DNA of 64,000 nucleotides. Origin: JASJBU01 sp963797085 (GTDB taxonomy: Bacteria > Pseudomonadota > Gammaproteobacteria > Chromatiales > Chromatiaceae). The notes below the pieces were generated by a model, which was given only the letters and a program-made list of their open reading frames with translations, was not told the DNA's origin and made no database searches. The position numbers and the translations under genes are program-made. The stretch covers positions 62,001-126,000 of the forward strand of contig CAWCOA010000011.1 of assembly GCA_963797085.1 (NCBI GenBank). The letters run 5' to 3'. This document shows positions 8,920 through 17,078 of this stretch, piece by piece. How positions within the stretch are numbered: position 1 is the stretch's first letter; the number at the start of each line of letters is the position of its first letter.

Positions 8920-9168
8920 ATGACAAAAATCATCACTATCGCTGCACTGATCGCTTCCACCCAGGCCAGCGCTTTCTGGAATTTCAATGACAACAACGGT
9001 ATGTTCGACGGCATCGGTGACGGAGACATGGCTTTCAACATAAGCGCATCCGGTAACGCTCCCGGCAATTCCCGCAACACCTATCGTGGTTACGGCTACA
9101 ACGCCCCTTATGGCTACGCCCCCTTGCTATGCACCGGTTGCTCCGCTGGCACCTGCCGTACAGCCTGA
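8920..9168 (+). CDS. sulfur globule family protein, 3' end frameshifted
   Basis: An 82-residue secreted protein. The N-terminus MTKIITIAALIASTQASA is a signal peptide cleaved after ASA, giving a mature start FWNF. The mature part is rich in Gly, Asn and Tyr (GDGDMAFNISASGNAPGN, then RGYGYNAPYGYAP), as in the sulfur globule envelope proteins of purple and colourless sulfur bacteria. These structural proteins surround periplasmic sulfur droplets. The annotated end (LLCTGCSAGTCRTA) looks wrong: removing one C from the run of five at 9119-9123 gives a Pro/Ala tail, PCYAPVAPLAPAVQPEAVK, ending at a TAA at 9179-9181, which is far more typical of the family. So this copy carries a +1 frameshift, real or from sequencing. 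Confidence 0.65.
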   Translation: MTKIITIAALIASTQASAFWNFNDNNGMFDGIGDGDMAFNISASGNAPGNSRNTYRGYGYNAPYGYAPLLCTGCSAGTCRTA

Positions 9169-9218
9169 AGCGGTAAAATAAGAGCTGTTTTTTCTCAGTC
9201 CGAGGGCGCTCATAACTT

Positions 9219-9260
9219 GTACTCCGTCAACATAGGATTGATGGAGTACACGCGCTTTTT
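9219..9260 (+). terminator. rho-independent terminator after the sulfur globule gene
   Basis: The arm GTACTCCGTCAA (9219-9230) pairs with TTGATGGAGTAC (9238-9249), with one G-T wobble, over an 8-base loop. A T-run (9256-9260) follows after a short spacer. It sits 37 bases past the restored stop codon of the sulfur globule gene and also marks the end of the converging ABC operon. Confidence 0.6.
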
Positions 9261-9266
9261 AAAGTC

Positions 9267-11267
9267 TTATTTAGAATGCAGCCAGCAACTGACCAGATGG
9301 TTATTACCGATATCCGTCTGTTCGGGATAGGCCCCACGACAGGCTTCGAAAGCCTGCGGGCAGCGGGGGTGAAAATGGCAGCCGCTGGGGGGATTCGCGG
9401 GTGAAGGCATGTCCCCCTGCAGCTGAATCACATCCCTCTGATGGGTGGGATCGGGCACCGGGACAGCAGACAACAACGCCTGGGTATACGGATGCGCCGC
9501 ATGCTCCAGTACATCCTCAACCTTACCCTTTTCCACTATGCGTCCCAGGTACATCACCGCCACCTCATCCGCCAGATAAGAGACTACCGAGATATTGTGG
9601 GTAATGAACAGATAGGAAAGCTCCAGTTCGCGCTGCAGTTCCTTCAGTAGATTCAGGATCTGTGCCTGCACGGAAACATCCAGGGCGCTGGTTGGTTCGT
9701 CGCAGATGATCAACTTGGGTTGCACCGCCAGGGCGCGCGCCACGCAGATACGCTGCCGTTGGCCGCCGGAAAACTCATGGGGGTAACGTCTCGCCGCCTC
9801 TTCGGACAAGCCGACCTGCTGCAGCAGTTCATCGACCCGCCCAGCCCTTTGCTGCCTGGTGCCCATCTTTTGGGCATTCATCCCCTCAGCAATGATGTCT
9901 CTCACCAGCATCCGCGGATTCATCGAGGACATCGGGTCCTGAAAGATGATCTGCATGTCGGCACGCCGTTGCCGCAGAGCCTCGCCTTTGAGCTGGGTCA
10001 GTTCGTCGTTTTCAAACCGGGTGGAACCCGCTGTCGGCTTTATCAGCTGTAAAATCGCCTTGCCCACGGTAGTCTTGCCGCAACCCGACTCTCCCACCAG
10101 AGCGAGGGTATGCCCCTTGGGGATAGTCAGGTCGACCCCATCCACCGCCCGCACCTGACCGACCACTCGGCGGAAAACCCCCTTGTGGATGGGAAAATGA
10201 ACCTTCAGATCATTCACCTTCAAGAGGGGCTCAGCAGATTTCTCTGTGCTGATATGCAGATCAACCGGGATGTTGCTGCGCGGCGCTGAAACCATCGGCT
10301 GTTCCGCATAGAGCAGGCAGCGCACACCCTGCTGGTCGGTCAATTGTCGCCATTCGGGTGTCTCGATGCTGCAACGCTCGCCACTCTCCTCACAGCGCTG
10401 CAGAAAACGGCAGCCGCTGAAAGTCTGTCTAAGGGAAGGCACAGAGCCCTTGATGACTGCCAGCTTCTCGGCCCGTTTGCGGCTGTCCGGCAGGGATTCG
10501 AATAACTTGCGGCTGTAGGGATGCTTGGGGCCCTGGAAAAAGGACGCCACATCCCCGGTCTCGACGATCTGCCCGGCGTACATCACCGCCAGGCGGTCGG
10601 CCGTCTCGGCCACGATACCCAGATCATGGGTGATCAACAGCACGGCCATACCGGTCTCGCGCTGCAGCTCCTTGAGCAGATTCAGGACCTGGGCCTGAAT
10701 GGTCACATCCAGCGCGGTGGTGGGTTCATCTGCGATCAGCAGTTCGGGCCGGCCGGCCAGCGCCATGGCGATCATCACCCGCTGTTTCATGCCGCCGGAA
10801 AGCTGATGTGGATACTCTCTCTCACGACGCGCTGGATCGGGGATACCCACCGCATCCAACAGTTCTACCACCCTTTGGGTCACCGCCGCGCCGCTTATCT
10901 GGTCATGCAGGCGCACCGCTTCGGCGATCTGATCGCCAATCCGCAGCACTGGATTCAACGATGTCATGGGCTCCTGGAAGATCATACCCATGCGCCCACC
11001 GCGCACCTGGCGCATCTCACGCTCGCTCAGCCAGAGCAGCCCGGTGCCGCCAAAAGTGATGTCGCCCTCAGTGACCCGCCCCGAGGGAGGCAGCAGGCGC
11101 ATCATGGAGAGCGCAGTCATCGATTTGCCGCAACCGGACTCTCCCAGCAGGGCAAAGGTCTCGCCCCGGTGGATGGAAAGATCCAGTCCATCGACCACGC
11201 GCACCGGATCCTGCTCATCACCCAGATGGGTTTGCAGGTTTTCGATTTTCAGCAGGGGTTCACTCAT
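9267..11267 (-). CDS. yejF: peptide ABC transporter ATPase, YejF-like double-domain
   Basis: A 666-residue protein containing two complete ABC ATPase domains in tandem. The first (residues ~1-260) has Walker A GESGCGKS, signature LSGGMKQR and Walker B LLIADEPTTALD. The second (~340-600) has GESGCGKT, FSGGQRQR and LIICDEPTSALD. Each is followed by the oligopeptide-binding C-terminal extension with clustered cysteines (CRFLQRCEESGERC and CHFHPRCPQAFEAC) typical of Opp/Dpp/Yej ATPases. It powers uptake of peptides or peptide antibiotics by the upstream permeases. Last gene of a four-gene operon; 9 bases separate it from yejE. Confidence 0.9.
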   Translation of the reverse strand: MSEPLLKIENLQTHLGDEQDPVRVVDGLDLSIHRGETFALLGESGCGKSMTALSMMRLLPPSGRVTEGDITFGGTGLLWLSEREMRQVRGGRMGMIFQEPMTSLNPVLRIGDQIAEAVRLHDQISGAAVTQRVVELLDAVGIPDPARREREYPHQLSGGMKQRVMIAMALAGRPELLIADEPTTALDVTIQAQVLNLLKELQRETGMAVLLITHDLGIVAETADRLAVMYAGQIVETGDVASFFQGPKHPYSRKLFESLPDSRKRAEKLAVIKGSVPSLRQTFSGCRFLQRCEESGERCSIETPEWRQLTDQQGVRCLLYAEQPMVSAPRSNIPVDLHISTEKSAEPLLKVNDLKVHFPIHKGVFRRVVGQVRAVDGVDLTIPKGHTLALVGESGCGKTTVGKAILQLIKPTAGSTRFENDELTQLKGEALRQRRADMQIIFQDPMSSMNPRMLVRDIIAEGMNAQKMGTRQQRAGRVDELLQQVGLSEEAARRYPHEFSGGQRQRICVARALAVQPKLIICDEPTSALDVSVQAQILNLLKELQRELELSYLFITHNISVVSYLADEVAVMYLGRIVEKGKVEDVLEHAAHPYTQALLSAVPVPDPTHQRDVIQLQGDMPSPANPPSGCHFHPRCPQAFEACRGAYPEQTDIGNNHLVSCWLHSK

Positions 11268-11276
11268 AGCCAGTTA

Positions 11277-12677
11277 TTAGCGGGTCATGCGCAGTCGCGG
11301 GTCGAAGGCGTCCCGCACCACATCGGAAAAAAGATTCGCTGCCAGCACCAGGGTAAACATGAAGACCAGAGCGGCCGCCAGGGACCACCAGACGATGGGC
11401 TCTCGGGCCATCTCCAGGCGTGCACCGTTAATCATGTTGCCCCAGCTGTTCATGGTCGGATCGACCCCGATATTGACATAGGAGAGCACCGCCTCCGCCA
11501 GCACCAGGCCGCTGAAATCCAGCACCAGGGTGATCAGCACGATATGCAGCACATTAGGCAAAATATGCCGGCCGATGATCGTGAAGTGGCCGACGCCGAA
11601 GGCCAGGGAGGCCTGCACATACTCCAGCTCCCGCAGTTTGAAGGTCTCGCCGCGCAACAGGCGGCAGAGGCCGGTCCAACTGGTGACGCCGAGGATCATA
11701 CAGAGAAACAACAGACGCATGTCGGCGCGCTGGGTCAGGCTGGCGAACTCCTCCTCATGGTTGCTCATGTAGATCTGCATCATCAAAATCGCCGCCGCAA
11801 TCAACAGTACGCCGGGTATCGAATTCAGCGTGGTGTAGGTGTACTGGATCACATCATCTACCCAACCGCGAAAATAGCCCGCCATGATGCCCAATAGTAC
11901 TGCAGCGGGCAGCATCACCAGTGTCGTCAGAGTACCGATCAGCAGACCGGTGCGGATACTCTTCAAGGCCTGATAGAAGACGTCTTCGCCTACTTTGTCT
12001 GTACCCAGCAGATGATAGTGCAGACTCAATTCACCAGTGGTAAAACCGATGATGATCAAGACTCCTGAGGTCAGCAGCAGGGTTTTCCAGGGAATCTCGG
12101 TATCGGATTGCATGATCGAACGCAGCTTACGGCGAAAATCCCAGGCGCTGAGTTTTGCCAACCAGAGAATCAAAAAGATCGACAGCAGTATCCAGGCCAG
12201 CAGGCCTTCGATCAGCCCTTTCAACAGCAACAGCAGGATATCCGGCAACCAGTCCTGATCCGGGTCCTGCAGGTGAGCCCCACCATATTTAAGCCGCGGA
12301 TAGTCGCGAATCGTTCTGCCATCCGCCAATTCAACATTTTCCTTGGCATACTGGTGAGTAGCCAATGGCGCTGAATAGGTCTTCTCCTGGCGGATACGCA
12401 ACGGGGTCACCAGTGCATCGAAGAGACTCAAGACCTCGACGGTCTCAGTCTTGCCGTTTTCATCAGCCTGGGGTTTGTAGTGGATCGAATCCAGCAGGCC
12501 GATTACCACATACACAGACAGCACCACCAGCGCCCCCATACCCACCCGACTGCGTGCCACCACCTTCCAAGGCGCACGCAGATGCTCTTTTCCCCGTGCA
12601 TAGAGAGTAAAGCCAGCCACCAGCAGCAGCAGGAGAAAAATTAGCGCATCGGTCCACAGAATCACCAGGTCGATCAT
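11277..12677 (-). CDS. yejE: peptide ABC transporter permease, YejE-like
   Basis: 466 residues, longer than the usual ~340 because of an extra N-terminal region with two membrane segments and a periplasmic stretch (residues ~60-150). The C-terminal half is a standard DppC/YejE permease: HYHLLGTDKVGEDVFYQAL, then several membrane helices, with the ATPase-coupling EAA loop around ELEYVQASLAFGVGHFTII. It ends FDPRLRMTR, as is usual for the family. The start ATG overlaps the yejB stop by four bases (ATGA), a sign of translational coupling. It pairs with YejB to form the channel. Confidence 0.88.
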   Translation of the reverse strand: MIDLVILWTDALIFLLLLLVAGFTLYARGKEHLRAPWKVVARSRVGMGALVVLSVYVVIGLLDSIHYKPQADENGKTETVEVLSLFDALVTPLRIRQEKTYSAPLATHQYAKENVELADGRTIRDYPRLKYGGAHLQDPDQDWLPDILLLLLKGLIEGLLAWILLSIFLILWLAKLSAWDFRRKLRSIMQSDTEIPWKTLLLTSGVLIIIGFTTGELSLHYHLLGTDKVGEDVFYQALKSIRTGLLIGTLTTLVMLPAAVLLGIMAGYFRGWVDDVIQYTYTTLNSIPGVLLIAAAILMMQIYMSNHEEEFASLTQRADMRLLFLCMILGVTSWTGLCRLLRGETFKLRELEYVQASLAFGVGHFTIIGRHILPNVLHIVLITLVLDFSGLVLAEAVLSYVNIGVDPTMNSWGNMINGARLEMAREPIVWWSLAAALVFMFTLVLAANLFSDVVRDAFDPRLRMTR

Positions 12678-13650
12678 GCCAACCTCACCCTGGGATCGAC
12701 CATGGTATAGGAGATGTCCGTCAGGATCAGGCCGATGATATAGAGCACTGAACCGAGAAAGACCATTGAGCGCACGATGGCGAAATCCTGATTGTTGATG
12801 GCGTCGATGGTGTAGCTGCCAAGCCCGGGGATGCCGAAAAAAGACTCAGTAATCAGGCTGCCCATGAACAGCAGCGGCAGCACCGCCACTACCCCGGTCA
12901 GGATCGGGATCAAAGCATTCTTGAACACATGGCCGAACAGCACCCACTGTTCGCTCAGCCCTTTGGCCCTGGCGGTACGCACATAGTCCCGATTGATCTC
13001 CTCCAGAAACAGGGTACGGTACCAGCGGGTACCGATCCGATACCGCCGATGACACCGATAATCACCGGCAGGATGAGAAACTTTACCGCCCCCAGGCCGG
13101 TATCGTAACCGGAGATCGGTACTAGATGGAGTAGCTTTCCCACCAGATACTGGCCACCGATGATATAGAACAGTGCGGAGATCGACATCATCACCACACA
13201 GATCACCACCCCCCAGAAATCGATATAGGTGGCGCGAAAAAAGGCGATCAGCAGGGCAAAAGTGATATTCAGGGCCAGTCCCACCATCAACACCGGCAGG
13301 GCAATGGCCAGGCTCGGCCACATGCGCTGGGAAATATCGTAGCCGATATCACGGCCATCATCGGAAGACCCGAAATCGAATTGAAACAGCTTCAAGGATT
13401 TTTGAAAAAAAATCGTCTCGGTAACGCGCTCCAGCCCCTGCGCGGCACTGTTGTACAGCGTCGGTTTATCGTAACCATGCTGTGCCTTCCATTGCTCGAC
13501 CGCATCCGGGGTCACTCGCTTGACGCCCAGATGCATGCGCGCCATGTCATCCGGCGAATTGACCACAAAGAACAGTAGAAAGGTAATGATATTCACACCG
13601 ATCAGGATCGGGATCGCATACAGCACCCGCCGTATCACATAGGCCATCAT
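12674..13650 (-). pseudogene. yejB: peptide ABC transporter permease YejB-like, one frameshift
   Basis: The first part (from ATG at 13650, MMAYVIRRVLYAIPILIGVN) covers the N-terminal helix, the periplasmic loop and two to three helices. It then loses frame near 13036, after GVIGGIG. The rest of the protein continues in another frame (GTRWYRTLFLEEINRDYVRT and the coupling loop TARAKGLSEQW) to a normal end, SYTMVDPRVRLA. One missing base at a repeated ATCGG would explain the break. Restored length is about 325 residues, normal for YejB. The ribosome binding site AAGGAG lies ten bases before the start, and the start overlaps the binding-protein stop. If the frameshift is real, the transporter is inactive. 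Confidence 0.8.
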
Positions 13651-15833
13651 ACGGCGCTGCTCCTTTCCCGCCGACGGAACATCACGTAGGCCGGTATCAG
13701 GGAGATCAGTAGAAACGTCAGCAGCATGATCACCGGCCATAATACCGGCTGATTCCATGCACGGCGTTGCTCCGCTCGCAATTGTGGGTCGATGCGTTTG
13801 TATTTCAGGGTATTATCCGCCATCAGGTTGGGAATCGCGTTTTTATACCAGGCGTGATGCAGGGAGAAGGATTTCGGAAAATAGCCCCAGGACCAAGGCG
13901 CGTCACGCCGCAATATCTGCATCATCTGATCGATGATGGCCTGCCGCTCGGGACCATTATCCATGTTCTTCATCTGTTCGAACAAGGCGTCATACTCAGG
14001 GTTTTTATAGTTGGCGGCATTCTCACCGTTGTTGTCGACTTTACTGTGAGGACCATAGAGCATGAACAGAAAGTTTTCCGGGTCGGGATAATCCGCATTC
14101 CAGCCCCACATGAAGATCTGCTCGGTCCCTTTACGCATCTTATCCTGAAAGCGATTGAAATCGGTGGCCCGAATAACCAGTTGCACACCTAGCTTGGCAA
14201 ACTGTTTGCGCATCCAGTTGAGCTGGGCCTTACTGTCGGGTCCGGAAGCGGCAGTATCGTAGTAGAGCACCAACGGCTTGCCGGTTGCGCTGTCCCTTCC
14301 GTCCGGGTAACCCGCCTGGAGCATTAACTGCCGCGCCTCTTCCAGACCCCGACGTATTGCTTTGCCATTCACCGCCCGGTAGACATAAGGATTAAGCCCT
14401 TCCAACCCCGGCTTGTGACCGTAGATGCCGGGGGGCAGAATGCCTTGGGCCGCGACCCCCCGACCATTGGCAAAGATCGAAATGAACTCTTCGAAATCCA
14501 CCGCGATGGAGATTGCCCGGCGCAGCAGTCGGGCGCGTTCCGAATCGCCGCCAACCACCGGGTCGGCCATATTGAAGCCCAGGTACCAGATGCTGGTGCG
14601 TACCGCAGTCATCAGTTGGATGCCCTTTTTACGCATGTCCTCGGTCAGCTCCGCCTCCCCCTGATCACTGAATTGCACTGCCTGATCGAAACTGTCGGAT
14701 GAGATCCCGGAGTTATCATAATAACCCTGCAGGAATTTATTCCAGTAGGGGATGGTCTCTTTTTCCAGGCTATAGATCGCCTTGTCGATAAAGGGCACAG
14801 GCTTGCCCGCATCCTCCAGCAGCCCCTGTTCAGCCTGGCCCGGATCACCCTCGTTGGGATAATAATCCGCATGGAAATTGGGATTTCGCTGCAGCACCAT
14901 GCGCAGGTTGGGATTGTTTTCAGTCAGCATATAGGGACCGGTACCCACTGGATACCAGTTTAGGCTGAGATTGCGCTGCGCCATGCCTGGCTGGGTATAG
15001 AAACGATCCGCCTCCCAGGGCATGGGGGCGAAGAACGGCATGGCCAGCCAGTAGACGAACTGGGGGTATTTGCCGCGCAGTCGGATACGATAGCTGTAAC
15101 GATCCACCAGTTCGACGCCTTGCAGGGAGAAGTTGCGCAGATCCAGGAAGACCTCTTCCTCACCGGCCTCTTTTTTAAGCTTCTGATAGGCCTCATCCAC
15201 TGTTTTACTGAATGGCTCAAAACCGAGGATATAGTCCTGCATCAGACTGGCGATGGGGCAATGCAACTTGGGAAAGGCGATACGCTTAATCTGGTAGACA
15301 TAATCCTCTGCGGTCAGCTCACGGCTGCCGGTCTCGGAAAAATCCGCCAGCACATTGACCCTCTCCAGGTCGCTCGCAGACAACTGATGATAGTGAAACT
15401 CACCCACCTCATCCCGAGCGAATGCCGGATGCGGCTGATAACGGATGCCGGGGTTGATGCGGATCAGGTATTCACTCACCGCAATCTGCTCGCTCGAAGC
15501 ATCATCCGGCAGACGCTTACCAGCTTGATCATAAAACACCGGCTTGGGCACCTCGAGGGCCGTCGCTGGCTCCAGCGCATAGGGGCGCTTGAGAAAATGA
15601 TATTGCAGGGGCGGTTCGTAGATCTGCCCGATAAAGGCATATTCGTTGGACACGTAGGAGCGGACCGGATCCAGGTGCTTGGGACGTTCTTCAAAAGAGC
15701 TGTAGAGGATCATTGCATCGGCATCGTCCTCCGGATAGGGACTATTCCAAGGTGTTCCATCACAACCCATCAACCACAGAACGGGCAACAGGATACTCAG
15801 CAAGCTTGTTTTCTTCAGCTGTTTTCTATGCAT
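13647..15833 (-). CDS. peptide-binding lipoprotein (SBP family 5) with C-terminal membrane anchor
   Basis: 728 residues. The N-terminus is a lipoprotein signal (SLLSILLPVLWLMGC, lipobox LMGC at about residues 21-24). The body is a family 5 extracellular solute-binding protein like YejA/OppA, with PVGTGPYMLTENNP and, late in the protein, FMWGWNADYPDPENFL, a hallmark of the peptide-binding fold. Unusually, it ends with a hydrophobic helix (VIMLLTFLLISLIPAYVMF) followed by Arg-rich MFRRRERSS, so it could be held in the membrane at both ends. It heads the operon with yejB, yejE and yejF. The start is ATG at 15833; the region to fabI is a 133-bp divergent promoter space. Confidence 0.87.
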   Translation of the reverse strand: MHRKQLKKTSLLSILLPVLWLMGCDGTPWNSPYPEDDADAMILYSSFEERPKHLDPVRSYVSNEYAFIGQIYEPPLQYHFLKRPYALEPATALEVPKPVFYDQAGKRLPDDASSEQIAVSEYLIRINPGIRYQPHPAFARDEVGEFHYHQLSASDLERVNVLADFSETGSRELTAEDYVYQIKRIAFPKLHCPIASLMQDYILGFEPFSKTVDEAYQKLKKEAGEEEVFLDLRNFSLQGVELVDRYSYRIRLRGKYPQFVYWLAMPFFAPMPWEADRFYTQPGMAQRNLSLNWYPVGTGPYMLTENNPNLRMVLQRNPNFHADYYPNEGDPGQAEQGLLEDAGKPVPFIDKAIYSLEKETIPYWNKFLQGYYDNSGISSDSFDQAVQFSDQGEAELTEDMRKKGIQLMTAVRTSIWYLGFNMADPVVGGDSERARLLRRAISIAVDFEEFISIFANGRGVAAQGILPPGIYGHKPGLEGLNPYVYRAVNGKAIRRGLEEARQLMLQAGYPDGRDSATGKPLVLYYDTAASGPDSKAQLNWMRKQFAKLGVQLVIRATDFNRFQDKMRKGTEQIFMWGWNADYPDPENFLFMLYGPHSKVDNNGENAANYKNPEYDALFEQMKNMDNGPERQAIIDQMMQILRRDAPWSWGYFPKSFSLHHAWYKNAIPNLMADNTLKYKRIDPQLRAEQRRAWNQPVLWPVIMLLTFLLISLIPAYVMFRRRERSSAV

Positions 15834-15966
15834 GGGGAAGTGGCTTAACCCGCCCTTTTCCAGCAGCGGAAATTCCGGTACCTTAGTGAATAATTATTCC
15901 GTTGGAATACGCACAAGCGCGTATTATCCGCATTTCTGTTCGATGACACCACCAAGGAATTGTTCC

Positions 15967-16743
15967 ATGGGTTTTTTAAGCAATAAACGTATCCTTATTG
16001 TTGGCGTCGCCAGCAATCGCTCCATCGCCTGGGGCATCGCCGAAGCGATGCATCGGGAGGGGGCAGAACTTGCCTTCACCTATCAGGGCGACAAGCTGAA
16101 AAAGCGTGTCGACCAGATTGCTGAGCAGTGTGGTTCAGATCTGGTACTGCCGCTGGATGTGACCAGCGATGATCAGATTACAGCCGTGTTCGCGGAACTA
16201 GGCAAGCATTGGGATGGCCTGGATGGCATTGTGCACTCGGTGGGATTTGCCCCGCGGGACCATCTGGAGGGGGGTTATCTGGATAACCTGACCCGGGAAG
16301 GCTATGCCCTGGCCCATGACATCAGCGCCTACAGCTTCGCCGCGCTGGCGAAGGCCGGGCGGCCGATGATGCAGGGACGCAACGCCGCGCTGGTCACCAT
16401 GAGCTACCTTGGCGCAGTGCGCACCGTGCCGAATTACAATGTCATGGGCGTCGCCAAGGCCAGCCTGGAGGCGAACGTACGTTACATGGCGGATTCTCTG
16501 GGTCCCGAGGGAATCAGGGTCAATGCTGTGTCTGCCGGACCCATTCGCACCCTGGCGGCTTCCGGGATCAAGAACTTCAAGGGCATGCTGGACGAGGCTG
16601 AAAAGAAGAATCCACTGCGCCGCAATGTGACCATTGCTGAGGTCGGCAACGCTGCTGCGTTTCTCTGTTCCGACCTGGCGTCCGGGATTACCGGTGATGT
16701 GCTCTATGTGGACTCAGGTTATCACATACTGGGTATGGCCTGA
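15967..16743 (+). CDS. fabI: enoyl-ACP reductase (NADH), FabI
   Basis: About 258 residues, the usual FabI length. It reduces trans-2-enoyl-ACP in the last step of each fatty acid elongation cycle. The atypical Rossmann motif GVASNRSIAWGIA is at the N-terminus, and the catalytic Tyr and Lys are in NYNVMGVAKASLEANVRYMA. SAGPIRTLAASGIKNF is the substrate-binding loop near the triclosan site. The start chosen is ATG at 15967 (MGFLSNKR), with AAGGAA eight bases upstream; the frame is open further upstream but without family similarity. Convergent with ppiD, with a strong bidirectional terminator just after the stop. Confidence 0.97.
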   Translation: MGFLSNKRILIVGVASNRSIAWGIAEAMHREGAELAFTYQGDKLKKRVDQIAEQCGSDLVLPLDVTSDDQITAVFAELGKHWDGLDGIVHSVGFAPRDHLEGGYLDNLTREGYALAHDISAYSFAALAKAGRPMMQGRNAALVTMSYLGAVRTVPNYNVMGVAKASLEANVRYMADSLGPEGIRVNAVSAGPIRTLAASGIKNFKGMLDEAEKKNPLRRNVTIAEVGNAAAFLCSDLASGITGDVLYVDSGYHILGMA

Positions 16744-16767
16744 TGGCCGGTATGCTCGGGCTCCAGA

Positions 16768-16807
16768 CAAGACAGAAAAAGCGCCAATTGGCACTTTTTC
16801 TGTCTTG
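16768..16807 (+). terminator. strong terminator after fabI, probably bidirectional
   Basis: An 18-bp stem: CAAGACAGAAAAAGCGCC (16768-16785) pairs with GGCACTTTTTCTGTCTTG (16790-16807) around an AATT loop, with one wobble. The A and T runs lie inside the stem, so it could stop transcription in both directions. It separates fabI from the repeat element and the ppiD 3' end. Confidence 0.8.
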
Positions 16808-16828
16808 CGGCGTTATATGATTATTTAA

Positions 16829-17064
16829 CCTAGAATCCTCAATTGGACGGGGTGGAGTGTGCGCTTGCGGCGGTGCAGGGCAAGGCGCAACGACGAGTAA
16901 TAGCCAGCTATTGCAAGGAGTTGCAACGCAGCCATGTGCCGCCGCAAGCGTGCAATCCGCCCTGTAGCGGCCCTCACCCGACAGATGAACCCGCTATGAG
17001 CACGATTCTTCAGCGATCTCATCGGGTTAGCTCGTGCACGAAGCGGTCAACTGAGGATTCTAGG
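16829..17064 (+). mobile_element. MITE-like element, copy 1 (236 bp)
   Basis: Terminal inverted repeats CCTAGAATCCTCAATTG (16829-16845) and CAACTGAGGATTCTAGG (17048-17064) match at 16 of 17 bases. The element is flanked by a perfect 5-bp direct repeat TTTAA (16824-16828 and 17065-17069), the mark of transposition. A second copy lies at 58694-58930 in the opposite orientation, flanked by TTGAA. The left two-thirds folds into a long hairpin: GGGTGGAGTGTGCGCTTGCG pairs with the reverse-complementary arm around 16945-16970, with an inner hairpin GTAATAGC/GCTATTGC. No transposase is encoded. It fills the space between fabI and ppiD. Confidence 0.85.
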
Positions 17065-17078
17065 TTTAAACGACTCGA

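Noticed and set aside
8718..8990. 90-aa frame overlapping the start of the sulfur globule gene
   Set aside because: No family similarity and it runs into a real signal peptide in another frame.
9119..9123. Programmed ribosomal frameshifting in the sulfur globule gene
   Set aside because: No slippery heptamer or downstream stimulator is evident, and other frameshifts in the window are simple insertions, so a mutation or read error is simpler.
10521..11897. 458-aa open frame on the plus strand
   Set aside because: It lies entirely antisense to yejF and yejE, is rich in His and Gln as expected for a GC-rich shadow frame, and shows no protein motif.
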